Assembly: GCA_023247255.1 (NCBI GenBank)
Contig: JAHFGV010000026.1
Coordinates: 1-32,023 of the forward strand
DNA length: 32,023 nucleotides
Direction: 5' to 3'
Source of the DNA: Candidatus Omnitrophota bacterium
GTDB lineage: Bacteria > Omnitrophota > Gorgyraeia > Aquiviventales > Aquiviventaceae
The notes beneath the pieces were generated by a model. The model did not search any database, was not told the DNA's origin, and worked only from the letters and a program-made list of their open reading frames with translations. Made by a program: the position numbers and the translations under genes. How positions within the stretch are numbered: the stretch's first letter is position 1; every line of letters begins with the position of its first letter. Positions 7,359 through 14,209 of the stretch are shown one piece after another.

Positions 7359-9308
7359 TCAGGGAACGGCTTGTTCGAGGTGCCGTTTGATCACCGAAAG
7401 AAACATTGGGCTGAACTCCCGGAGCTTCTTGTCCCCGACGCCGCTGATGAGTGAGAACGCCTTCTCATCGCGCGGCACATCCCTCGCCATTTGGCGCAGC
7501 GACACGTCGGAAAATATGATATAGGCGGGTACGTTACGCTCGTCGGCCAATTGTTTTCGAAGGCGTCTCAGCCGCTCGAACAGCGCCTCGTCGCAAAGAA
7601 TCTGTCCGTTGCGTCTTGTCTTGGCCGATGGCGAAACGGAGAATGCCCCCGCAGATTTCAACCCCTGCTGCACCCTTTCTTGCTTTCTTGCGAAAGCAAG
7701 AAAGCCTGGGGACGAAACCGCGGGGGGAAAAATCTGCGGGGGCGCGATTCGCTGACTCAACGTGACAGGCTTGCGCTCGTTCAAAACCGCACGGCCCTGC
7801 GCCGTCAGCTCCAAGATGCTGAATTTGTCCGCCGCCTGCTTCACCAATCCGAGCCTCAGGAGCTCTCGTCCAATCGCCGCCCACTCCTGCCGCGTATGCT
7901 CCTTTCCGATGCCATACGTCGACAGCCCTTCATGCCTCCAACGCCGGACCTTCTGCGTTTGCGCACCCGTCAAGACTTCCACCACGTGGTTCAGGCCGAC
8001 TCCGAAGCCGCTTTTCTCGCGGATCCGATAGATGCAGGAAAGAAACTTCTGCGCGGCAAGGGTGCCGTCGAAGGTCTGTCTCGGTGAAAGGCAATTGTCG
8101 CAGGCGGCGCAATTTTTCGTCAGGAACTCTTCACCGAAATAGCCCAGCAGCTCCACTCGTCGACATCGGGAGCTTTCGGCATACTGCACGACTTCTTGCA
8201 GCTGCCGGTGCGCAAGCTCTCGTTCTTTGGGGTCCGACTTCTCCTCGATGAACTGGACGTATTTGACCGTATCGCCCGCCCCGAACAGAAGCACGCACTC
8301 CGCTGGAAGCCCGTCGCGTCCCGCGCGGCCCGTTTCCTGGTAATAGCCTTCGATGTTCTTCGGCAGGTCATAATGGATGACGAACCGCACGTTGGGCTTG
8401 TTGATGCCCATGCCGAAGGCGATCGTCGCTGTGATCACACGGATCTCATCGCGCAAGAACAGCTCCTGATTTCGATTTCGCTCCTCTGCCCCGAGGCCCG
8501 CGTGATACGGCTTGCTGGGAATACCATCCGCGTTGAGCCGCTCGGCGAGGCGTTCCGCGGTCTTTCGGCTCTGGCAGTACACGATGCCGCTTTCGGCCTG
8601 ACGCGCGTTTGCGTAACTGCGCAGTTGCTCATACGCCTGATGCTTGGCCAACACGCGATACGTGAGATTCGGCCGGTTGAAGCCCGCGACATACACGCGC
8701 GGATTTTTCAAGCGAAGCTGGCGGAGAATGTCTTCCCGGACGCGCTCGGTCGCCGTAGCCGTGAGCGCCAAAATTGGCGTATCGGGAAGCACCTCTCGCA
8801 ATTCCGAAAGGCGTCGGTATTCCGGACGAAAGTCGTGTCCCCACTCGCTGATGCAGTGGGCCTCGTCCACGGCGATCAGCGACACGTTCCACCGCCGCAC
8901 ATCCCGCAGAAATCCGGGAAGCATGAGCCGCTCGGGCGCAGCATAGAGCAGGCGATAGTCACCCCTCTTGAGCCTTTCCCGACGTCTTTCGAATTCATCG
9001 GCATCTAGAGACGAATTCAAGAACGTCGCCGGAATTCCCATGACCTGCATGGCATCAACCTGGTCCTTCATCAGCGCGATAAGAGGCGACACAACGACAG
9101 TCAAACCCGCCCGGATAAGCGCGGGCAGTTGGTAACACAGAGATTTCCCCCCACCCGTCGGCAGCAGCGCGAAGACGTCCCGCCCCGCGAGCGAATCCTC
9201 CATGATTTCTCGCTGCAATGGCCGGAACGAGTCGAAGCCAAAGGATCGCTTGAGAAGATCCTCTAAATCGACGGTGTCCGTAGGCAACGCAACAACACGC
9301 TCAAGCAT
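7359..9308 (-). CDS. recQ: ATP-dependent DNA helicase RecQ
   Basis: The 649-residue product has all core helicase motifs: Walker A LLPTGGGKSLCYQLPAL near residue 50, DEAH in AVDEAHCISEWGHDFRPEY, motif III LALTATATERV, and motif VI YYQETGRAGRDGLP. The RQC zinc-binding region follows (CRRVELLGYFGE; NCAACDNC), then a winged helix and a C-terminal HRDC domain (ALFERLRRLRKQLADE to KRHLEQAVP). RecQ unwinds 3'-tailed DNA in recombination and fork repair. The RQC-HRDC linker carries about 33 extra residues (about 522-555, including SSPGFLAFARKQERVQQG) encoded by a 99-bp palindromic element. The gene should still be functional because the linker is tolerant. GIY-YIG family sequences lie on both sides of the gene. 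Confidence 0.97.
   Translation of the reverse strand: MLERVVALPTDTVDLEDLLKRSFGFDSFRPLQREIMEDSLAGRDVFALLPTGGGKSLCYQLPALIRAGLTVVVSPLIALMKDQVDAMQVMGIPATFLNSSLDADEFERRRERLKRGDYRLLYAAPERLMLPGFLRDVRRWNVSLIAVDEAHCISEWGHDFRPEYRRLSELREVLPDTPILALTATATERVREDILRQLRLKNPRVYVAGFNRPNLTYRVLAKHQAYEQLRSYANARQAESGIVYCQSRKTAERLAERLNADGIPSKPYHAGLGAEERNRNQELFLRDEIRVITATIAFGMGINKPNVRFVIHYDLPKNIEGYYQETGRAGRDGLPAECVLLFGAGDTVKYVQFIEEKSDPKERELAHRQLQEVVQYAESSRCRRVELLGYFGEEFLTKNCAACDNCLSPRQTFDGTLAAQKFLSCIYRIREKSGFGVGLNHVVEVLTGAQTQKVRRWRHEGLSTYGIGKEHTRQEWAAIGRELLRLGLVKQAADKFSILELTAQGRAVLNERKPVTLSQRIAPPQIFPPAVSSPGFLAFARKQERVQQGLKSAGAFSVSPSAKTRRNGQILCDEALFERLRRLRKQLADERNVPAYIIFSDVSLRQMARDVPRDEKAFSLISGVGDKKLREFSPMFLSVIKRHLEQAVP
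7645..7743. repeat. Palindromic element inserted in frame inside recQ
   Basis: The ends are perfect 14-bp inverted repeats (GCCCCCGCAGATTT at 7645-7658; AAATCTGCGGGGGC at 7730-7743). In the centre is a perfect 10-bp stem (GCTTTCTTGC / GCAAGAAAGC, 7682-7705) with a GAAA loop. Its length is 99 bp, a multiple of three, and the recQ frame passes through without a stop. It falls in the linker between RQC and HRDC. Confidence 0.85.
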
Positions 9309-9310
9309 GT

Positions 9311-9410
9311 TCTACCTTAGTACGTTCTATCCCTAACGTATAAACGCAATAGCTCCTAGGCGCTTCCTCATCTCACCCATGCCTGTCCCTCAGTGCCCAT
9401 CACCGCGGTA
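9311..9410 (-). repeat. Decayed 5' fragment of the GIY-YIG gene family upstream of recQ
   Basis: On the minus strand, the leader GAGGGACAGGCATGGGTGAG is followed by a degenerate start MRKRLGAIAFIR and then stops; downstream DNA still matches the intact gene (GATAGAACGTACTA). Compare MRKCRASYYAYI at 7312. The rest of the gap to 9457 shows no gene. Confidence 0.7.
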
Positions 9411-9457
9411 CAAGAGTCACGAGAGCGTCGGGTATCTGCTTGTGCCGACTTATGCGC

Positions 9458-10270
9458 TTAGACTGGCGAGGCAATTTGAATATCAGCTGGGAAGTCCAGT
9501 TCCTTGCTTCGTTGATTGTGATAATTAAGCCACCAGCGATATTTTGGACACATCTTTTGTTCGAATTCAACAGGATGTTTTTGCCTATAGTATCTAGCCA
9601 CCTTTGGTATTCCGTCTTTGATCTCTGAAAGAACACGGCGTGCTCGAGGAAAGTCCAACCTGCCGTAGAGATCTAGATAAAGATGTTTATCCTCTGAGTC
9701 GGAAAGTATGTATCTGTTATCTATTAGTGTTTGCGTGAGACCCTTGCCTATATTACTTCCATCCAACAGAATGCGTGGGTGTCCCGGCTTGACGCGTTCA
9801 AGATTATAAGCCTCCACGAGAGCTTTGCTGAACATAAACTGATAGTTGGGATTGTCATTAAGATCACTTTCATGGTGCTGGCCAATCCAAATTCCACCGC
9901 GATACAAGTGACCGAGTTTACCCATCACGAATAAACAGAACATCGACACCCAGTCGAGAAAACCGAGAACACACGCGATAACATTGTCGTCTTGGCTAAC
10001 GCCCTCTCCCAGTTGGGGAAGATTAAACAGCGGCATGGCGAATAGAGTGGCGTCAGAGAACATGTGCAACTTCAAGTGATGTGCCAGCTTTTTATTTGCT
10101 TCGGCATAAAGGGAGTTGATAGGTCTTGTTTTAAACCCTTCCATTATCTTCACCGCTCCTTCAAATACTCCGTGAATTCCTTTCAGCTTCATGGGATCAT
10201 CCGCATGATCGTTCACGAGATGCGTATAACCTAACAGATCCAGGTAGCAAACAATATGGTTAGAACTCAT
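9458..10270 (-). CDS. Conserved hypothetical protein with a class III nucleotide-cyclase-like pattern
   Basis: The 270-residue product shows the order of elements seen in class III cyclase-like folds: a first strand with an acidic residue (IVCYLDLLGYTHLV, about residue 10), a hairpin with a second Asp (LKLHMFSDATLFAMP, about residue 85), and a GIWIGQHHE strand followed by MFSKALVEAYNLE, which resembles the G-xG...A-x-RL segment of cyclases. I do not recognise a named family, and catalysis is unproven. The track starts at a TTG at 10315; I prefer the ATG at 10270 (MSSNHIVCYL). AT-richer codon use than its neighbours and its place among toxin-antitoxin genes and relics suggest acquisition. A role in nucleotide-signalling defence is possible but unsupported by an adjacent effector. 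Confidence 0.65.
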   Translation of the reverse strand: MSSNHIVCYLDLLGYTHLVNDHADDPMKLKGIHGVFEGAVKIMEGFKTRPINSLYAEANKKLAHHLKLHMFSDATLFAMPLFNLPQLGEGVSQDDNVIACVLGFLDWVSMFCLFVMGKLGHLYRGGIWIGQHHESDLNDNPNYQFMFSKALVEAYNLERVKPGHPRILLDGSNIGKGLTQTLIDNRYILSDSEDKHLYLDLYGRLDFPRARRVLSEIKDGIPKVARYYRQKHPVEFEQKMCPKYRWWLNYHNQRSKELDFPADIQIASPV

Positions 10271-10305
10271 CCCAAAACCCGTTTCAAGGTAACGAGAATG
10301 AAAAT

Positions 10306-10425
10306 AAGGGGTCAACTCTTGACATTTGACACGTTATGCTCCAAACGTAACAATTTTTCCCTAAGCAGCTCGTCGGTGGCTGCCCTGCGCTCCAAACGCT
10401 TAATTGCTTCTACGATTTTATCTGT
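10306..10425 (-). repeat. Direct repeat family 4, copy 1 (relic of a short conserved ORF)
   Basis: About 118 bases match 12436-12554, for example CCCTAAGCAGCTCGTCGGTG versus CCTAAGCAGCTCATCGGTGG. On the minus strand both read as the C-terminal part of the same peptide, VEAIKRLERRAATDELL here and TQAIKRLERRSATDELL there, ending shortly after NVK. The peptide looks like the tail of a small DNA-binding or antitoxin-like protein, but I cannot name it. Confidence 0.65.
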
Positions 10426-10496
10426 TTGTCCGACTTCTGCTCGCCAAGATAACGGGGAGTTCCGGGGACGTCTATGCATTTTTCCGAGGCGTCCTC

Positions 10497-10543
10497 AATG
10501 TGCCAGCCCGGATCAGCCAGGCGGCACCATTCGGGACGCTCCG
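10497..10543. repeat. Short repeat shared with 11404-11450
   Basis: GTGCCAGCCCGGATCAGCCA followed by GGCG and, after a variable gap, GGGACGC recurs at 11410 as GTGCCAGCCCGTATCAGCTA. The function is unknown; it is probably a fragment of a decayed gene or element. Confidence 0.5.
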
Positions 10544-10568
10544 ATTTTTTCTTTTTTCACTTCTTAGG

Positions 10569-10665
10569 CTAGTGCTTCGACTCGATTGAAATGAGGGATT
10601 CCTCATTTCAATCTTGCTCAGTCCTTCGACTCGGCCTGCGGCCTCGCTCAGGACTGAAGCACTAG
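10569..10665. repeat. Compound palindromic repeat
   Basis: Terminal 10-bp inverted repeats (CTAGTGCTTC / GAAGCACTAG) enclose two hairpins. The first is a perfect 13-bp stem, GATTGAAATGAGG / CCTCATTTCAATC, with loop GATT. The second is CAGTCCT...AGGACTG with an inner GGCC-TGC-GGCC. No coding capacity is apparent. It lies just downstream of brnA and may serve as a transcription barrier. With the neighbouring relics it accounts for the 10316-10727 gap. Confidence 0.85.
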
Positions 10666-10727
10666 TGGTGAGCAACCCATCATAACAAAGGGGTCGAGTC
10701 ACTAGGTATGTGCTCAGGCATATCCTG

Positions 10728-10946
10728 CTATGAATGCGCCACCCACTGGATGTGTCGATGCGACTGAACACAGTCCCTCAGGTAAAGATTAATCAGATTC
10801 TGATACGGCACTTCCATTTGATTTGCCATTGTCTTGAAATACTCCACGACATCCGCTCCCAACCGAATAGTCACTGGCTTCTTGAGAAGCCTAGCATAGG
10901 GATTGCGGCGGCCTTTCATCTTGGAAAACTCGTATTCTTTTCTCAT
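10728..10946 (-). CDS. brnA: BrnA-family antitoxin
   Basis: The 72-residue product has a basic N terminus (MRKEYEFSKMKGRRNPYARL) and a ribbon-helix-helix-like core, KKPVTIRLGADVVEYFKTMA then VPYQNLINLYLRDC, as in BrnA antitoxins that neutralise BrnT and repress their own operon. The track extends to 11042, but the ATG at 10946 has GGAGGG 8 bases upstream and overlaps the end of brnT by 4 bases. The toxin-first order is usual for brnTA. Confidence 0.9.
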   Translation of the reverse strand: MRKEYEFSKMKGRRNPYARLLKKPVTIRLGADVVEYFKTMANQMEVPYQNLINLYLRDCVQSHRHIQWVAHS

Positions 10947-11236
10947 GTGTTTTCCCTCCGATAATGTTTCGCTTCGTGGCGTGTGGCCCTTCTCGCCGAA
11001 ATAATCCTGATCACCGACTGCGCCTCTCTGACGCAATGGCACACCACCAAGAGACGCAACGTGAAACTCAATCCTAACATGATAAAACGGTCTTCCCTCT
11101 CCGAGTGGTCGGGATCGAAGAACTCGATGGCATTCTCATCGTAAAACACCGTCTGCGCCTCTTCGAAAGAGACGCCATGCTTCCTTCTATTCAGTGCGGC
11201 CTTTGTTCTGTCCCAATCGAAGCGGATGTCGTTCAT
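10943..11236 (-). CDS. brnT: BrnT-family ribonuclease toxin
   Basis: The 97-residue product has the BrnT signatures IRFDWDRTKAALNRRKHGVS, FEEAQTVFYD, and the C-terminal IRIISARRATRHEAKHYRR. The length equals that of family members, and no defect is visible. BrnT is a RelE-fold endoribonuclease that blocks translation. The start ATG at 11236 has only a weak Shine-Dalgarno and lies close behind an AT-rich region with an inverted repeat, a likely site for BrnTA autorepression. Confidence 0.93.
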   Translation of the reverse strand: MNDIRFDWDRTKAALNRRKHGVSFEEAQTVFYDENAIEFFDPDHSEREDRFIMLGLSFTLRLLVVCHCVREAQSVIRIISARRATRHEAKHYRRENT

Positions 11237-11238
11237 AT

Positions 11239-11255
11239 GTATAATGTAAATATAC
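11239..11255. promoter_or_regulatory. Candidate brnTA operator/-10 region
   Basis: GTATA and TATAC form a 5-bp inverted repeat separated by 7 bases (GTATAATGTAAATATAC). It starts 3 bases upstream of the brnT start codon within an AT-rich stretch that also offers -10-like hexamers. This position is expected for binding of a dimeric ribbon-helix-helix repressor. Confidence 0.4.
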
Positions 11256-11403
11256 TATTCCTGCGGGATATTTTCAAGACTTTCTAGAGGGAATGGGATG
11301 GGTTACCCGCTTAGGCATCTAACAAGGCACACTGGTCTGAAAAGCGGGAAGCATTCCAATGCGATAACCCCCGCGGTTTTGATTGGGACCAACAGGCCAA
11401 ATC

Positions 11404-11450
11404 AGCGGAGGTGCCAGCCCGTATCAGCTAGGCGTATTTGGGACGCCACC
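11404..11450. repeat. Short repeat shared with 10497-10543
   Basis: GTGCCAGCCCGTATCAGCTA, GGCG, then GGGACGC; it differs from the other copy by a few substitutions and a small gap. Just to the left, one plus-strand frame reads GFDWDQQAK, reminiscent of the BrnT start FDWDxxKA, but too short to claim. I see no gene in 11237-11403. Confidence 0.45.
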
Positions 11451-11454
11451 GGTT

Positions 11455-11539
11455 GTCCTCAACGATATAAACGTAATAACCCGCATGGCGCTTCCTCATC
11501 TCACCCATCCCTGTCCCTCGGTGCCCGGCATCGCGGTAG
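11455..11539 (-). repeat. Decayed 5' fragment of the GIY-YIG gene family
   Basis: The minus strand carries the leader (CGAGGGACAGGGATGGGTGA) and the start MRKRHAGYYVYIVED, clearly the same as the intact MRKCRASYYAYIVEG at 7312, but the frame then diverges into unrelated sequence. It is the best preserved of the three fragments. It joins directly onto a truncated hsdR start. Confidence 0.75.
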
Positions 11540-11605
11540 CTGGTACCTTTCATTCAGCCACTGGAGCGTCGCTTCTTCAACGGTGGACTCGGTCACAGCT
11601 TTCAT
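11534..11605 (-). pseudogene. hsdR: Relic of type I restriction enzyme subunit R (N-terminal fragment)
   Basis: On the minus strand an ATG at 11605 opens MKAVTESTVEEATLQWLNER, which matches the very characteristic HsdR N terminus (TESxVEEAxLxWL). After about 23 residues the similarity ends where the GIY-YIG leader repeat begins. No other hsd gene is in the window. Confidence 0.6.
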
Positions 11606-11669
11606 CTTGAATCAGACATCCCATGTTTGCAGAAAAATAAATCACTTAGGATCAGTGGCCATGGTAAGC

Positions 11670-12341
11670 CTAGAATGCAGTTCGATATCTCATATAAACT
11701 GAGGAATTGCGAAGTTTTCGAATAAACCGAAAGCCTTTGAGTATTCCCAACACCTTTTGACGGTCTTGCTCCCTAAGGCGACTCCCCCGAGTTAGATCTT
11801 GAAAATTTTCAGGCGTCAATTTCTGGTTGTCTCTTAAGTGAGCAATAATCTTAAGGCAAAGTTCGAGCTTTTTGTCCGTTTTCCCCGTTCCAGAAATTTC
11901 CTTGTAGATCTTTCTAACCCAATATTCCTTGCGCAATATGTATTCAATCAATTGACTGCCCAAACCAACCTGCGGTTTATAGTCGTATCGGGTGTATTCT
12001 AAACGTTGTATTCCTCGAACATCAGCCGGAACCTCCCGCGATCGACGTGTGTTGAGCAAGATGTAATATGGTTTTCCGGCTTTCTCCTTTAACCCTTCTG
12101 CTAAGCCAAGCTCCATAGAAACATTCGGATTCCAACCGGACAAATCAAAGATTGCAAAATCCGATTTCTGTATATCCCTCTTCATAATATTCAGAAGGTG
12201 TTCGGTCCGAACATCGGTGTTTCCGTAAATGACCTTAAAGGGCAACTCTTGGAAAAGCTTTCTGAATTTCTTGGTTGCGAAGCGATTGCCAAACGGATGC
12301 CCTACAAAAACCTTTGGAAATCTAGTCCTGACTCGCGCCAT
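11670..12341 (-). CDS. TIR/nucleoside 2-deoxyribosyltransferase-like protein with C-terminal helical domain
   Basis: In the 223-residue product the N-terminal ~115 residues read KVFVGHPFGNRFATKKF, then DIQKSDFAIFDLSGWNPNVS followed by MELGLAEGL and KPYYILLN. The D-S-G-x-N-P-N-V-x-x-E-L-G-L-A core is the hallmark of the nucleoside-deoxyribosyltransferase-like/TIR-like superfamily, where the Glu is catalytic. Residues about 150-223 are charged and probably helical (KKLELCLKIIAHLRDNQKLT), perhaps a winged-helix sensor. Related proteins often occur in antiphage islands as nucleotide- or NAD-degrading effectors; that role is an inference. The ATG at 12341 has GGAGGA 9 bases upstream. It is lower in GC than neighbouring core genes and sits among relics, suggesting transfer. 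Confidence 0.75.
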   Translation of the reverse strand: MARVRTRFPKVFVGHPFGNRFATKKFRKLFQELPFKVIYGNTDVRTEHLLNIMKRDIQKSDFAIFDLSGWNPNVSMELGLAEGLKEKAGKPYYILLNTRRSREVPADVRGIQRLEYTRYDYKPQVGLGSQLIEYILRKEYWVRKIYKEISGTGKTDKKLELCLKIIAHLRDNQKLTPENFQDLTRGSRLREQDRQKVLGILKGFRFIRKLRNSSVYMRYRTAF

Positions 12342-12435
12342 TCAAGCTTTCCTCCGTTTTGGTCCTAGTCTGCCTTGGATATTGTTCGCCCCAAGGTCTC
12401 CCGCTCGGGGATTTGTTGGAGGGGTCTAAAGAAAC

Positions 12436-12554
12436 AGGGGGTTAACCTTGACAATGGATACGTCACGCTCCAAACGGAACGATTTTTTCCTAAGCAGCTC
12501 ATCGGTGGCCGATCTGCGCTCCAAACGCTTGATCGCTTGCGTCACACGATCACT
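12436..12554 (-). repeat. Direct repeat family 4, copy 2
   Basis: Matches 10306-10425 (see there), including the translated peptide AIKRLERRSATDELLRK. It overlaps the last codon of the pirin gene, so the insertion or decay point lies at the pirin 3' end. The two copies bracket the brnTA/hsdR relic/TIR-like region as direct repeats about 2.1 kb apart. Confidence 0.65.
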
Positions 12555-13488
12555 TCTGGCGCAACGACGCACCTTGTTTGATGAACGTCCCGGCCTGAAA
12601 CTCCGCAAAGGCGGTCTTGAGTTCCTCCTGGGTGTTCATGACAATCGGGCCGTACCAGGCAACCGGTTCCTTGAGCGGCTTGCCGCAGATCAGCAGAAAG
12701 TGAACGGGCTGCTTCTCGGTCGTCACGAGCACGGTATCCCCGGCGGGCTCGTAGAGCGCGATGGTGCCTTCTTGGCACACACACGCCGGCGTCATGTCGA
12801 AATAGTTCTCGCCGATCGCCTCGCGGCCGAAGGGGTTGCGCCCGGGATCGAAGTGTGCCTCGCCTTCAACCACGTAGGCGAACACGGTGTACCCGGGCTT
12901 GACCGGATGCGTGAACGTCTTGCCTGCCGGCAGCGACACATCTAGGTATTCCGGATCCGTCACGATCTCCCGGACCGGCCCTTGCACATCACCCATCGTC
13001 CCGCAGATGATCCGCACCGTCGCTCCCTCGACGGTCTTCACCGCGGGGATCTGTCGTGCGGTCACTTCCCGGTAGTGCGGGTCCATCATCTTCTGACGTC
13101 TGGGCAGGTTCGCCCAGAGCTGAAAACCCCACATCCGACCCTTCGCGTCGCCCTGGGGCATTTCTTGGTGGATGATGCCGCTGCCCGCCGTCATCCACTG
13201 TACGTCTCCTGAGCGGATCACACCGCTGTTGCCCAGGCTGTCTTTGTGCTCCACGTCTCCATCCAGCACGTAGGTGATCGTCTCGATCCCGCGATGCGGA
13301 TGCCAGGGAAAGCCGCGGACATAGTCGTCGCGCTCGTCGGAGTGGAAGCAGTCGAGCAGGAGAAACGGGTCTAACTGCGGCACCTCATGGAAGCCGAAGA
13401 CGCGCTTGAGGCGCACCCCGGCCCCCTCGATCGTCGGAATGCTCTTCCACACTTTCTTGATTTGTCTGACGGGTGTGCGTGCGTCCAT
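12550..13488 (-). CDS. Pirin family protein
   Basis: The 312-residue bicupin product has the metal-binding cluster in the N-terminal cupin: WHPHRGIETITYVLDGDVEH and, later, GSGIIHQEMP. These supply the His-His-His-Glu iron ligands of pirins. A C-terminal pirin domain follows (GYTVFAYVVEGEAHF). Pirins are cytoplasmic iron proteins; some are quercetinases or redox sensors, and the role here is open. The last ~8 residues (KQGASLRQK) fall beside repeat family 4 and may not be ancestral. The ATG at 13488 has a modest GGGAA upstream. Confidence 0.93.
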   Translation of the reverse strand: MDARTPVRQIKKVWKSIPTIEGAGVRLKRVFGFHEVPQLDPFLLLDCFHSDERDDYVRGFPWHPHRGIETITYVLDGDVEHKDSLGNSGVIRSGDVQWMTAGSGIIHQEMPQGDAKGRMWGFQLWANLPRRQKMMDPHYREVTARQIPAVKTVEGATVRIICGTMGDVQGPVREIVTDPEYLDVSLPAGKTFTHPVKPGYTVFAYVVEGEAHFDPGRNPFGREAIGENYFDMTPACVCQEGTIALYEPAGDTVLVTTEKQPVHFLLICGKPLKEPVAWYGPIVMNTQEELKTAFAEFQAGTFIKQGASLRQK

Positions 13489-13506
13489 ATAATTCCCAAA
13501 ACAGGA

Positions 13507-14127
13507 TTACTCTGCCCGACTGTAGTAGATCTCCATGGCCTTGAACTCTCGACCCTCGGGGGTGCGCATATAGCTTTCATACGTGTTGTGGGTCGGGTCG
13601 ACTACCGTCCACGCCGAGCGGAATTGCCGGTGTGTTTCCATGGTGAGCGGGCAGCTGAACTTACCCGCATCGGTCAGCGTTTGGGTCGCCGCGTCGAATC
13701 GTCCGGTTCCCATCATCATGCCTGTCGCCATGTTGTCGAACCACACCGATTGGTACTCCTTGCGGAGGTTATCGTAGCCTATGAAACCGATGCCCTCGAA
13801 GGACGGCTGGCCCTCTGCTTCGCCACGAATCTCTTGCTTCAGGAATCGACCGCCGAAGATCAAGGTGTTGGTGGCACTACCCGTCATCGCTTCAGGCGGA
13901 GCATCCGGAGACATCCACCACTGCGCCGTGTAGGTCCAGGAGCCGACGAACGGCTCAAGCGCTTTGTGCTCTTCGCTGGGGCTTCCGAGTCGTTGCATGG
14001 CCTCCATCGCTGCCTGTTTCGCCGGATCCATCGCCGGATGGGACATCTTTTCCTGTTGCGCCTGTACTAACCCTCCGCTCAGTGCGAACATCCCCACCGC
14101 AATCATCAATCGAATCGTCGTACGCAT
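13507..14127 (-). CDS. Exported DUF1579 domain protein
   Basis: The 206-residue product has a signal peptide (RTTIRLMIAVGMFALSGG, cleavage near VQAQQ) and a DUF1579 domain: LEPFVGSWTYTAQWWMSPD, FGGRFLKQEIRG, FEGIGFIGYDNLRKEYQSVW, and a C-terminal YSRAE. The family has a predicted lipocalin-like beta structure with unknown ligand. The track's MEEK start is replaced by the ATG at 14127, which has GGAGG 5-6 bases upstream. It lies 18 bases upstream of the pirin start, so the two may be cotranscribed. Confidence 0.88.
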   Translation of the reverse strand: MRTTIRLMIAVGMFALSGGLVQAQQEKMSHPAMDPAKQAAMEAMQRLGSPSEEHKALEPFVGSWTYTAQWWMSPDAPPEAMTGSATNTLIFGGRFLKQEIRGEAEGQPSFEGIGFIGYDNLRKEYQSVWFDNMATGMMMGTGRFDAATQTLTDAGKFSCPLTMETHRQFRSAWTVVDPTHNTYESYMRTPEGREFKAMEIYYSRAE

Positions 14128-14209
14128 TTTTTCCTCCATTTGGAATTCTAACCCATGATCATTTTCTGCTTTGGCAGGCTAAAGCAGTCATTCTCACTCG
14201 TTTGCTTCT

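Noticed and set aside
8196-9008. 270-residue plus-strand ORF antisense to recQ
   Set aside because: RecQ motifs on the minus strand are unambiguous; the antisense frame is a shadow.
14166-14187. CTGCTTT/AAAGCAG hairpin as a rho-independent terminator
   Set aside because: A 7-bp AT-rich stem without a following T-run on either strand is too weak to call.
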